Source: Macrocystis pyrifera
Taxonomy: Eukaryota > Sar > Phaeophyceae > Laminariales > Laminariaceae
Length of the DNA: 64,000 bases
NCBI GenBank assembly: GCA_031763025.1
Contig: JASSKH010000023.1
Coordinates: forward strand, 434,001-498,000
Reading direction: 5' to 3'
How positions within the stretch are numbered: the stretch's first letter is position 1; each line of letters opens with the position of its first letter. The notes beneath the pieces are model-generated. The model was not told where the DNA came from. It saw only the letters and a program-made list of their open reading frames with translations, and ran no database searches. The position numbers were made by a program, and so were the translations under genes. Positions 45,317-55,666 of this stretch are shown here, in pieces.

Positions 45317-45535
45317 ACGGCAGCACCACGAGAGCATACCCATTTTGAAGGCCCTATTCCACATTCGACAGATTTGGGCCTTCTTCATCGTCCAACCGAT
45401 GATATACTTGCGCGCTATGCTTTCAAATACGGTGTCGTGAGCTCATTAGAAGGTAAACTGAAATGGGCAGGACCGATGCACGGGAAGGCCTGGTCTACGG
45501 AGTCAAATGATCTGGATATGTGGAAGCATATCAGG
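45317..45535 (+). other. exon-like frame ending at a GTATGT donor
   Basis: About 70 codons open after a TGA, reading PTDDILARYAFKYGVVSSLE, KLKWAGPMHGKAW and ESNDLDMWKHIR, then GTATGT at 45536-45541. The composition and donor fit an internal exon. No start codon and no known family. Confidence 0.32.
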
Positions 45536-45702
45536 GTATGTTTGACGCCAGTTGTTTTCCCTATTTTTTCTAAGTGTTGGACTACCACACCCCTTACCTT
45601 CCCATTCGTGTAAATCACCGAGGCGGGCGGTCAAGTTGATCAACACCCTGCTAGCGTGCACCACAAGAAAGTTCCAAAAAATACACTGTACATCGTCCAT
45701 GT

Positions 45703-45984
45703 TTGATTCTTTTGCGGTGCGTTGATCGTGCCGTCCTTCCCTTCACGCGGCACATCCGTCCCCTTTGGTGTCGCGCCGACGATCTACCTCCATTTTTCAT
45801 GTGTCTATGCCCTCTATCGAGGGAAATTGCAGGTAAGGGCATCATTTCTTGCCAGTTCGGCCATGTTGCTGCCGAATTTAGGCTAAACTCGCGGCAGCAT
45901 TACACTTATGACTCTGTTGCGTTCGTTGGCTTCGAGGCCGGAGACGTTCTACCGTGTGTTGTATCCGAACCGATCTATTAGGCT
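45703..45984 (+). other. second exon-like frame
   Basis: A plus-strand frame whose latter part follows GAAATTGCAG at 45833 and reads HVAAEFRLNSRQHYTYDSVA and FEAGDVLPCVVSEPIY before a TAG. It could be a terminal exon after the one at 45317, but the phase cannot be verified. Confidence 0.2.
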
Positions 45985-46963
45985 ATCTTTGCCGTAAGTA
46001 GTTCGTCCGGGGATATATCTCCACGTGCTCCTCGTTATACACTGGACCAAACCAGATGCCCTCTTCGTCGACCATGGTCTTCCCACACCGAAAACAACGT
46101 AGGGGATACCTAGTCACTAAGCTGTTCGGTCGGCCTCAAAATGCACGGTGTACCTGCGCTAGTGGGGCTATGCTGCACGTTCGTTGAGATGCTGACAGGT
46201 TTCGAACCAAGTGCCATGTGCCAGGGTCGCCACTTCAAGGTGGTTACCGAGCTCTCTTTCGTCTTCATGTTGTCAGTGGGCAAGGAGGTTGATTTAGTCA
46301 TCAGTTACGGTACTCTCGTTTCGCTAGCAATAACGTTTTCGTTCGTGCTAGGCACGTGAACATCACACTTTAGGGCACGAGGTAGCGGCAGCCTCAGTCT
46401 CAGACCTTCGGAGCGCCGGTTAATCCATGTCCTAGTCCAAGATCCCGTTCGGAACCGACTGCTCGCTCCCGAATACGCAGCTGGCCTTCTAAAGGTGGTA
46501 GGGTACAACGTACCGCGAAGGCTTCCTCTATCGTAGACAGCGCCCATAAATTGTTTGTGCCTCTTGCTTCGCAGTCCACGCTTGTGCCATGTATTTCTCC
46601 GTGCGCCTCGTCAGGATCGGAACTTCACCACATCTTTGGGAAGCATAATAGTTGTGTATCGAGCTCCTACCCGCCCCGCGACGTCATTCCTTGTTTAGCA
46701 TGCAATGACAGCCATGTGTTCGGAGAGCTTGTGCACGTACTAGATGAGTCAACCGCCCAGTCGATACACCGAGACCGTTCGTCATGCCTGCTCAACTGTC
46801 TCTGGCGTCACTGCGCTGTAAACTGGGCGCGAGATATAGAATAATCAGCTATCTTTGTTGCAATATAAGCTGGGCTAATATTGTGGTCGTACTCTGCAGC
46901 GCAGTCGTCTTGCCGCATTTTGTACGTCGCCTGCATCGTTTTGCTACAATCGCAACGATCACG

Positions 46964-47287
46964 TCACCTGGTCAACCTGCGTTTATGATGTCGGGCGCTG
47001 ACCACGATGAGGCCGAAGATTCGACGATTTTTGTTTGTGGGTTTCTCCCGAATCTCTGCAGTCTCGACGTTGATACAAATTCGGACTTCGATAACGGTTT
47101 CGTCTTGCGTCTGCTTGACGGTCAAAAGCAAGGTGGACGGTCCCTTCACCGCCATCTCTATTGCAGCACTGATCCAGGATTTTCCCTTTTTGTCGAAGTA
47201 ATTCGCGGCCATGAATGCAGCGGTTGCTCTATTTGGTTCTGCGACATCATCACCTCGGATCCCGGCAAGAACCTCCTCCATGTCCAA
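46964..47287 (-). CDS. hypothetical protein or exon
   Basis: 107-codon minus-strand frame from ATG (MDMEEVLAGIRGDDVAEPNR). It alternates helices and strands (AAFMAANYFDKKGKSWISAA, LLLTVKQTQDETVIEVRICI). Acidic-basic balance and codon pattern look coding. The C-terminal basic tail (ARHHKRRLTR) may be intron read-through. No family recognised. The plus-strand frame at 46784-47305 is its shadow. Confidence 0.32.
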   Translation of the reverse strand: MDMEEVLAGIRGDDVAEPNRATAAFMAANYFDKKGKSWISAAIEMAVKGPSTLLLTVKQTQDETVIEVRICINVETAEIREKPTNKNRRIFGLIVVSARHHKRRLTR

Positions 47288-47561
47288 AACGAGTTACGTT
47301 TATGAACCACACGCGTCTACTGTGTTTCTACAATCTTACCGCATCTACCACTACGCTTGCCATCGTGTCGAGCGTTTCCTGGTCATAGACAACAGATTGA
47401 TCCTTCTCTCACAGCCCCACCACCCATTTCCCATATAGCTTCTCCCACCGCACGGGAGGGGGGACACCCATTACACATTGTCGATAAGACACCGGCCGTC
47501 TAAAACGCGAGCATTATGATGTGAGCTTTCACACAGAGATGTGCTCACTTTCCAACTTCCC

Positions 47562-48111
47562 CCCCCCCCCCCCCCCCCCAACCTATATTTGGGTTGGGTT
47601 GACGTCGGTTGGCAACGATACAGTAAAACATGCCGCTCACTACGTGAGCTAGACATCCAGGGTACCGTTTTTTTTTTTTTTTTTGGCGGTCGCCCACAGA
47701 TGGTCGTCTAGTTAGATCATTTGTGCGAAGTAAATAACCTTTACTCTGCACAAGGGAATTGATCGTATCACGTAGTGTTCAAGGTATGGCACCCAAGAGG
47801 CAGTTACATAGTACTCCAATTGCTGTCTCTGGAAGTAGCCACACCGGAAATTAAACTAACTCATTGAAGCTGTCATCCATATGCAAGTCCGCCTCACAAG
47901 CGGTTCTTAGTAGGATGCAGCTCACCCTTCATGCGACTCGCCGGACACCTCTTGGCGCTTCGCGCTTGGTGCAAGCAATGTCTGCCTGGTCGGTGAAAAC
48001 CCGACATGCTCCGTCCCGGCATTGTAGGGATGCGAGGGTCTATGGTCATACGACTATGGCCATGCATGAGATCGAGTACATCTCTCCTATCGAGTACACC
48101 CCCCCCCCCCC
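47562..48111. repeat. poly-C-bounded repeat, copy B
   Basis: A leading C19 run (47562-47580) and then 47590-48111 matching copy A, ending in a C14 run. Relative to A it has an extra CAGTAAAACATGCCGCTC-type insertion near the start. The plus-strand frames inside A and B (44256, 47864) differ mainly at amino-acid-changing sites, so they are not coding. Confidence 0.88.
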
Positions 48112-48270
48112 CAAGATTGGGGAACTGTTGTCAGCTCTTCTTGGAACGCGTCACGCCATTCCCAGATCAGTACCGAGGGATATTATCTCTTCTCGAGGAG
48201 GGAAGCCGTGATTGTTCCAATATAACCATTTTGAATATTATTGACTAAAACATGCATACAGCCGAGCCTG

Positions 48271-49415
48271 CTAGATGCGAGTTGTTGGTTTTGGTGGCAA
48301 GGACATAGCAAACCGGCCTACAATAACGGGAGTGGTAGATATTGGGACTCTCCGAGGGTACGTAGCCGGACTTAAATCGAAATAGATGGCGTGATTCCCT
48401 CGCTTTCGGGATGAGCCACCGATTTGAAGGCAAGCAGCAAGCAAACGTATTGTTGAGAGCTCAGGATTAGAGAACCGTACAACACATGGCCTTAACCCTT
48501 TTACGCCTGCAACTGTATCCCACGCTTGTTTCACGTACTTTCCATACGAAACCAGGGTGCCATTTAGAAGTGGTGAATCGTATATTTTTAGTTCGGAAAA
48601 GAAGAAATGTTTTACGTATCAATGCCTTTTAGGTAGTGGGATTCCTCGTTGTTCTTTTATTCGAGTCGAACAATTTGTTTTCGTGCTCGTGGACAACTTC
48701 GCGGCCTTTTGCTTTCTGCAGCATTAGCACAACATTTTCCTTCCGGTCTTCTCACTCCACAGGACGTGCGGCATGATGCCCAATCTTCACGTGCTGGCGC
48801 CGTAGACGCCACGAACGTTTGTTTGTCTAAACTGTCTTCTCCCTCGGCAATGCCCTCCCTACCTCCCCTCCTAAATTCTAAGGCGTCTACACATTTTATA
48901 CAATGGAGCCCATGTCACTCGTCGACCCTCATGTTTGATATATGACCACAACCACATCATAGGGGCGAGTCAATCGAGGAGGCACGGGAATCATTTGGCG
49001 GCAACGTTGTCGTCGGTGTTGAGGGAGACACCACATATCACCGAAGAGCCCGCAGCCTCTTTCGACAACAGTCCGGAGTACTTTAAATACATTGAACCAC
49101 CCTGCAGCCGGCCTTACTGCATTGAGATTGTAGGCTGTGGGTAGCGAGGGGGGCTTGCAAAACACCGTAGATGCTGTCATCGTTGAGAAAGAACCTCGAT
49201 CAGCGAAGGCGCAACCGCGACGGACGTCATGGCGTTGTAATTTTCGTATGGGTCAGATCGGAATAAAACGTTGCACTACATATGTTTTCGTGTGTGCCGG
49301 AGCAGGTTTGTAGGTTTGTTGATTTTCGATGACGGTCAGAGTTCCCCGGTTTCTCTGGATCCGGGCGGTGTAGGCGACGTTCCCAAAGGTTATGCATTAT
49401 GGGACCAACCAATGA
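48271..49415. other. region with several weak coding-like frames
   Basis: Minus 48534-48271 (DTVAGVKGLRPCVVRFSNPE), plus 48935-49144 (RETPHITEEPAASFDNSPEY) and minus 49412-49227 have protein-like stretches. Strands conflict and no family is recognised. Confidence 0.2.
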
Positions 49416-49734
49416 ACCGAACCTGTTATTGAATCTATAACATCTATTTCACGTGGATGATCCTTATGTTATACCAGAAACAAAACTTAGGAAGAAAATT
49501 CCACTCAAATTAGCAACTCGAAAAACCGCTGTGAGAGAAAGCACACACGTAAATTCGTGGCGGCAGAAGTTATAGTTCCTGTAAATTGACAGGTTGTTCG
49601 TAAAAAAACACTGTCTCGTTGGCCGTAATACGTCAATCACGTGTTTAATTGATGTCTTTCTGACCAGGGGTCTGGTGAGTCTCTTAGTCAGGAAAGATAG
49701 CTCTACTAGTGTTCGGTTTCGAGAGTTTTTTCGA

Positions 49735-49870
49735 CGGGATACGATATCTCGATATTAGCCCCCAAAATTCGGGATGTGGATACGGATATCTCGATATTTC
49801 GAATCTTGCACTATCGCATGTTATGAGATATGATATCACGATTTATCGCGGTATATCATGTGATATTACC
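49735..49870. repeat. GATATCTCGATAT palindromic cluster
   Basis: CGATATCTCGATATT occurs near 49741 and 49786, with GATATGATATCACGATTT after it. The motif is self-complementary. Confidence 0.6.
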
Positions 49871-51270
49871 GCAGATCACCCCGAAACAGCAGGCAAACAC
49901 AATTTCACCGAAACCCCGCGGCCTTTTCGGCGAGGGAGCCCACAATCCACAATAACACGTCCAGCTGCACCCAGGAGAACACCGTCGTAGCACAGCATAA
50001 GTTCCAGGATGTGCCGATACGGAACATGTCTTGTTGAAATACACTCATTCAGCGCTTTCAGCGATTCGGGTTGTAGCAGATATCTGAAGTAGTTTTTAAG
50101 TTGCTATTGATATTGGCTGGTCAGCACCGAACCGATTAATACAAAGTGTACCAAAAAGTGCAGGGATTCTCAGTCAACATTCATGCTCGCTATTTGTGAT
50201 ACCGTTTCATTTTTTTTCCCATCTCATCTGCGACGCAAATTTGCTGTGCACTACTTTGTCAAGGTACCCCCCTTACTAACTCATATCCCGGGTCACATAG
50301 CAGGCACTCCCCTCTCCCTCCCCCCCTACCGTGCATGCCTTCGCTTTAATCTCAAGAAATGTTTAGCATTTCCTTAACGTTTCGTTCCCTCGCGTCCACC
50401 TGCTTCGAGCTATTGTACATCCAACCTATATACGAAGTACAGTAATCTTGTTTCTCAATGTGCGCAGCGCTTGCTGCGGTCGTACTGATACGTTTGGTTC
50501 AGGCTTTCATCCGGAATCTGGACCCGAACTACTACACGCACTTGATCTCTTTGATATACTACCTGTGTGTATTTACACGTAATGTCATGAAGTGCAGAGA
50601 ACGTGATAACGACCTTTCACGTTGCCCCCATTGAAGGCAGGCAGAAAAAAAACAATGCAAGTAGCCGTCGTCTCCGGCTGGTCGTGATGGCCATCGTTTA
50701 ACGAAGCAGCCGTGGAAAGTTTGGAGATCACCGTTGTAGCCGCTGCCGCACCAACTACCCGACACTGATACTTTCGCCGCTCCCACCTTCGAGGGCGCCG
50801 ATCGTTCGACGAGGAAGGGAAAGAGAAGTCGCTTGATGTCCTCGACACCGCTTACGCTCTCTGGACAGGGTTAAAGTCCACAGCTGGGAATGCCGCCTAA
50901 CTTCGAGGAATACCTACAGTTCCTCAACCATTCCCACTGGTGCCGCCGCATTGCTGGCCGGTGACTGCCGTGACCGCTACGCTTGTGCAGGCCTCCAGGA
51001 CGGACGATACGTGCGGTGTATGCACACCTACTACTGTCCAGTGAAAGGCCTGTCGTAGAGCATTTCTCAGCGGCCGTGGTGCTTTACTGCACGGGAGGTG
51101 GGGGAGTGATCCCACCGGAGCCGAGGGGCGTGGTTCACTTGACGAGGTAACCCGCCACTATTGTAGAGCACTTGAGCTGTTCAGAAGAGGTATAATCGAT
51201 GGGAACCGTTTCCTGCCGAGAACAGTGAGCCTCGGGTCGCAAAACATTTGATAAGCAGGGACTCGACGGA
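49871..51270. other. no supported gene
   Basis: A plus-strand stretch at about 50780-50870 reads RRSFDEEGKEKSLDVLDTAY, possibly a short exon, without clear boundaries. The rest is anonymous. Confidence 0.3.
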
Positions 51271-51273
51271 GAG

Positions 51274-51519
51274 GTGATCGTCGTGAAAGAAACTACCGTG
51301 ATCAATATTCGCTCTACTATCTTGGCAGTCTCGCTGGAGTTCCCGCCGAGCTCAATCGGTCCGGTAAAGAAGGGCCACGCCATCGGGTCTCTGTTAATCA
51401 GAGCAACCTGCGTGATGGAGTCTGTAGAATGCATTGCAGGGCGCGTAGGAGTTTCACTTCCAAGAATAGACCTTTGCGGTCAGAAGCAGAGGCGTACAGG
51501 CAGGAGTAAACATTCATAA
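51274..51519 (+). other. coding-like frame of unknown identity
   Basis: An 81-codon frame, open further upstream. It reads VIVVKETTVINIRSTILAVS, FPPSSIGPVKKGHAIGSLLI and ESVECIAGRVGVSLPRIDL, which is strand-rich and plausible as an exon. No ATG at the start, no family recognised. Confidence 0.25.
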
Positions 51520-52920
51520 TTCGAAAATTATAGGTTGACGAAGACATCGTAGCGTATCGTGTTTTGGGCGACCTCTAGGGAAGATTAAAATGTAGTTCCA
51601 TTATGAAGGCATATGAGAGTGGTGGGTATCCTTCTCGTATTGATGCATTCCATGACGACTCGCAGAGGGAATATCACTAGACCCGATGCGATTGTTGCGC
51701 TCGTCTGTCTTATCGTATCCAGCACCAGCACCGGTATCACTGTCGTCCAAGAAGCAAACACAGAGCAGCTGACACCGACGTGAACATCGCCGAGGCCGTG
51801 GATGTGGCCGCGCGCACCACTACCGATCGAGATGGTACCATAAACATGGGTGGGGTCGGGAGGGGGGAGGCTCTCGCAGGACTACCTTGGATCACATTTT
51901 TAACAAGGTCGGGGAAACAATTGGTAGTACGGCTCGACGGAGCTTAGGAAGAAATTGTCTTGGACAATAGCCTCCATCGGTGCGGCCTCGTCCGCCTACC
52001 CCGAACGTAAGTTAGTGGTAGACGGTCACGCAGAGTCGGCATCCGCAGCCGCGACAGCCACGGCTTCCGCGAAAACGGCAATCAGACTACCGCCACGATA
52101 GCCCTGGCCATGACCAAACCAGCCATAACCAAGGTTGTTTCCGCAAGGATCACCATCGCGGCCGTCGTGATGGGCGCAGTGCCAGAGACACACGGGAGCT
52201 TCGTCACAGCAGCAATAGGGGCCGTAGGGAAATTACACATCCGAGCGGCAAGCCATGGGTCACTCCACCCGATGGGGCACTTCATAGCGAACGTATTTGG
52301 AGTACATCGTCACCGGTAAAACAACAGAGAGAAAACGCGCGAATAGACCATTTGCCGTTTCGACGACATACCGCCCTGGCAGTGTGAACACGTGAATACG
52401 GGAGCGGGGGTGAAACGTTGTACTTGCCGAGCAGCCCGCGAGGCCTGCGGGGAGTGCAAATAACTTCCTGGGGAGTCCAATGGGAGGCCGAGGGGCTACT
52501 ATCAGGTAATCTGGGTTCACTGGACTGATATGTGGCTACCATGGGATTTCCATGGGATCCTGTGGTACCATGCCATTTTCACACCTACGCTGAGACAACT
52601 GGACAACTGCGTGGTATCAGGCAACTATCATGGAATTTTCATGAAACTGACTGCCAGGAAAACATCGTGAAAGCTTTCACGGACATACTTAAAAGTGTCA
52701 CGGGGCTGTGATGACAGTGCTATCAAGCCCTGGAATCCCATGTCAACCCATGGGGGTCTGACGGTTGTCTCATGGCAGTCCCATTGCGGTCCAATGACCG
52801 TCCCCCCAACACAGTACCACGGTGCCAAAGAGATGTCATGATATTTTCATGGACGTACAACGGCCATCCCCAGGTAGTCTCATTGAACTATGGCTGTGTC
52901 ACAGCACCTCTATGGCACCC

Positions 52921-53137
52921 TATTCGTTGCACCGCTTTAGCTCGACAGTTACGTGCCGGTTCGGGATTTTGGCATGTTGTGTATTATGTGATTCTTGACA
53001 TCTGGGTGTTATGGGATTACGCACAATGTCACTTCTGCTGTCCCTACCACTGCTGGGAGATAATACTAAACGACCTGAATCATCAAATCATCGATTGTCT
53101 GGGTGTCTTGACTACCTGTGCTCGTGGCTGACGAACA
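52921..53137 (+). repeat. 5' LTR
   Basis: Starts TATTCGTTGCACCGC, contains ACGTGCCGGTTCGGGATTTTGG, ends GGCTGACGAACA. The uninterrupted copy shows the empty-site sequence of the insertion in LTR2. Confidence 0.85.
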
Positions 53138-53149
53138 CTCTAGAGTCGT

Positions 53150-53161
53150 TGGTACCGACGC
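53150..53161 (+). promoter_or_regulatory. candidate primer-binding site
   Basis: TGGTACCGACGC starts with TGG, 12 bp after the LTR. The offset is larger than usual, so this is tentative. Confidence 0.35.
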
Positions 53162-53177
53162 AGCTTCATCATGGGTG

Positions 53178-53633
53178 ATGAACTTGATGATCTTTAGGGC
53201 CGTGGTATCGGAGCAGGGCCTTGCTCTCCAAGGTTTACAACAAGCAGCCGCGGACGCGGAGGAGCGTCAAAAATCGTATTATGCTGAACTGCTTGAGATA
53301 GTGGCGACTCTATTAAGAACCAGTCGAGAGAGTGAGGCACAACAGAAGTTCGGCAGGGAGCAGGGGCTACCTGCCGTAGATACAGCAGGGAGGGATGCTG
53401 TGTCACCATCGTTGGATCGCTCCGACGATGGCACGGTGGAGCCGGGAAAGCGAAGGGAGGTGTTTCCGGTGCAAGACTGCGGGCCACTACAGCGACAGTT
53501 GCACCGCAAAGCTCTGCGAAAGGTGTTGTGGGAGAGGACACGAGAGCAGCAAGACTTAGGGCGCATGGCCGGCGGACGTGGATGGATCGCCGGCGGAGGC
53601 CGTGTTTGCGATGGTGGCGGATCCCGGAGATGA
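53178..53633 (+). CDS. coiled-coil protein of the LTR element, gag-like by position
   Basis: 151-codon frame from ATG 53178 (the frame is open from 53118 inside the LTR). Residues about 12-58 (LALQGLQQAAADAEERQKSY, ELLEIVATLLRTSRESEAQQ) predict a long amphipathic helix or coiled coil. A Glu/Asp-rich middle and a basic stretch (RKALRKVLWERTREQQD) follow. After about 53560 the frame turns Gly/Arg-rich, while the +1 frame reads DVDGSPAEAVFAMVADPGDD and ends at TAG 53658, so one indel probably separates the true C-terminus. The place after the PBS suggests a structural protein, but no capsid or zinc-knuckle motif is seen. Confidence 0.45.
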   Translation: MNLMIFRAVVSEQGLALQGLQQAAADAEERQKSYYAELLEIVATLLRTSRESEAQQKFGREQGLPAVDTAGRDAVSPSLDRSDDGTVEPGKRREVFPVQDCGPLQRQLHRKALRKVLWERTREQQDLGRMAGGRGWIAGGGRVCDGGGSRR

Positions 53634-53940
53634 TGAGGTGGAGACGACGGCATTTTAGGGGTACATCAGCTAAAAGCCCTACTGCGGACAACCGTAGGCA
53701 CCTCCGCCGTGTGTTGCGAGCGGGGGACTTCAAGTCGTACGACATTTATTTGCCGTACGCACTCCACTTCAGAGGTTGTGGAGGCAGCAGATATGGGGTT
53801 ATCGCTCAACGAGGGTACATGTCTGAATGCGAATTCCGCGAGAAGCCGCACGGTCGCCAGCCGTGTGGAACCCTACCGGGGGGTGTTAGGTGGGGCAAAG
53901 TCGCGCGGCATAATAACCGCGTGCATTCTGCTGCTGTTAA

Positions 53941-54123
53941 ATGGCGGTGGCAGGAAACGGGCGTGGGGTAATCGTGGACTGTCTGCAGCAGTACCCAATA
54001 ACGATGGGGTTTCGTCCGGGTGGCAACAAGCGAGCAGATCTGGTTATTTCGTCAGCCGGAGCTTCATGCAAGGTCCGGCAATATCGCGGGGCGGAGGGGG
54101 CAGGTCTGGTCATCATGGTGTGA
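53941..54123 (+). other. short frame inside the LTR element
   Basis: 60 codons reading GRGVIVDCLQQYPITMGFRP, KRADLVISSAGASCKVRQYR, ending at a TGA. An overlapping frame (53709-54131) is also open. No family recognised. Confidence 0.2.
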
Positions 54124-54169
54124 TTTCGTAGGAATGAATGGTGAATTTAATTTTACGATGGACATACCT

Positions 54170-54213
54170 GTCGATCGATATTATGTTTTTGGTCGATCGA
54201 TATTATGTTTTTG
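54170..54213. repeat. 22-bp tandem duplication
   Basis: Two perfect copies of a unit starting GTCGATCGATATTATG. Confidence 0.9.
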
Positions 54214-54847
54214 GTCGAACGTGAGGTCTATTTATTTGCGGCCATTGGAGAAACCGTAGATAGTAGACGATGCATCATCTGGGATTCGTTCTGGGTGGTA
54301 TACGTAGCCTTTTTCGCCTGGTAGCTTCGAAAAGTATTTTCATGTTCAAACCAAACAGTCATTGTAAATCCAAAAGACTTGTAGTGTTTGTCTGGTGCAG
54401 ACAAGACCAGATGGGGCCTGGTAGAAATGAAATGCATACTCGTAACGGTATGGAGAAATAAGGGTGCGCTGATACACCAAAGGGAGGTGAGGTTTATTGC
54501 TGATATTGGCGGTAGCTACTGAGTTTATTGAATTTTGCGCGTATCTTTTATTTTTGGCAGTAGTCTACTGATTGCAAAAGAAAGGAGGGTGAGCATACTC
54601 ATGGTCGATCGGTTGTTCTGCCAACAGTATCATTTTGCGAATACCTGTTCGCAACGGAGAAACGTGAACATAAAATATTTTCTGCGAATGATCGAATAGT
54701 TTTCGTAGCTGGGAGGGCTCAGGCTGTTCGTGTCGACAGTAGCGGCATTTATTGTTTATTTATTCGATTATTAGGAGCTACCTGGGTAGAGACTAGTATT
54801 CTTCGGGTAACTTTAGCGCCAGATAAATTCTATGATACAAGTGAAAA

Positions 54848-55045
54848 ATGACGTATGCTATCGCGCTTTACCGGTACGATCTGAGAACTTGGGACGAGAG
54901 TAGGGGGCAAAAGGAGACTTTTGTCGGGGGATCGGGGTTCTCCACGATATCTGGCATTGTACTTTTCACTTTAGTTTTTATCATTTTGGCGTGGATATAT
55001 TGGAATTTCGTCTACAATTGTAATATTTCTCTGTGGGGAGAGTGA
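54848..55045 (+). CDS. small membrane protein of the LTR element
   Basis: 65 codons from ATG: MTYAIALYRYDLRTWDESRG, then a 25-residue hydrophobic helix (TISGIVLFTLVFIILAWIYW) and a short tail. It lies where a third ORF or an env-like gene would be, about 120 bp before the polypurine tract. It is far too short for an envelope protein. It may be a real small ORF or chance. Confidence 0.3.
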   Translation: MTYAIALYRYDLRTWDESRGQKETFVGGSGFSTISGIVLFTLVFIILAWIYWNFVYNCNISLWGE

Positions 55046-55148
55046 GAGGTTTTTGCTCACAGGGGTGGGTTTCCTCTTTCTTTTCATGTTTGTGGTTGGT
55101 TTAGGTCATGGAGTTGTGTGTTGTTGTCTTGGTTCGTCAATGTCACGT

Positions 55149-55164
55149 AAAGAGTCAGAGAGGG
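55149..55164 (+). promoter_or_regulatory. polypurine tract
   Basis: AAAGAGTCAGAGAGGG immediately before LTR2, the expected primer for plus-strand synthesis. Confidence 0.7.
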
Positions 55165-55216
55165 TATTCGTTGTGCCTCTTTAGCTTGACAGTTACGTGC
55201 CGGTTCGGGATATTGG

Positions 55217-55666
55217 AGGTATGATATGTACATTATTTTCCTTTTTCACGACATGACGTGGCATGCCGTGGCACCACCTGCGGCAAAACCTTCCACGGCA
55301 TCTTCCACGGCATCTTCCACGGCATACCACGGAACCTTCCACGGACCTCCACGGGATACCATGGGGCCCTAACCCTAAAACCCTAACCCTAACCCTAACC
55401 AAACCCCAACCCTAACCTAGGTGCCGTGGGCATTGGGCTGCCGTGGGGGTTGCCATGACATGCCGTGGGGTTGCCATGGAGTGCCGTGGCGGTAGCCGCG
55501 GGGGTTGCCATGGTACTACCCATGGTAAGTCATGGCAACCTCCACGGCGTGCCATGGAATCTTATGCCACACCATGGGATGCCGTGGTGATGCCATGGTA
55601 TGCCATGGGCGGTACCATGGCAATGCCACGGCATGCCCACGACAAGGTCAAATAGTGTAGTACCCT
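55217..55666. mobile_element. 450-bp insertion with GCCRTGG and telomeric repeats
   Basis: Flanked by the 10-bp duplication GGGATATTGG, which is single (GGGATTTTGG) in LTR1. The insert is made of degenerate GCCATGG/GCCGTGG words, like the surrounding satellite, on both sides of a telomeric tract. No coding frame. The ends AGGTATGATAT and (reverse complement) AGGGTACTACA are only weakly alike. The mechanism is unclear. Confidence 0.75.
55367..55420. repeat. interstitial telomeric repeat (CCCTAA)n
   Basis: About eight CCCTAA/CCCTAAAA/CCAAA variants in 54 bp, the TTAGGG type read on the other strand. It lies inside the 450-bp insertion, not at a chromosome end. Confidence 0.85.

Noticed and set aside
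44007..48111. Poly-C repeats as LTRs of one element
   Set aside because: No TG/CA ends, no shared target duplication around the pair, no PBS, and the interior shows no pol.
52082..52319. Ala/Thr/Val-rich frames on both strands
   Set aside because: Produced by a GCC/ACC-rich stretch; both strands are open and no protein family fits.
55367..55420. Telomeric repeat as a chromosome end
   Set aside because: Non-repetitive DNA continues on both sides and the tract sits inside a 450-bp insertion with flanking duplication.
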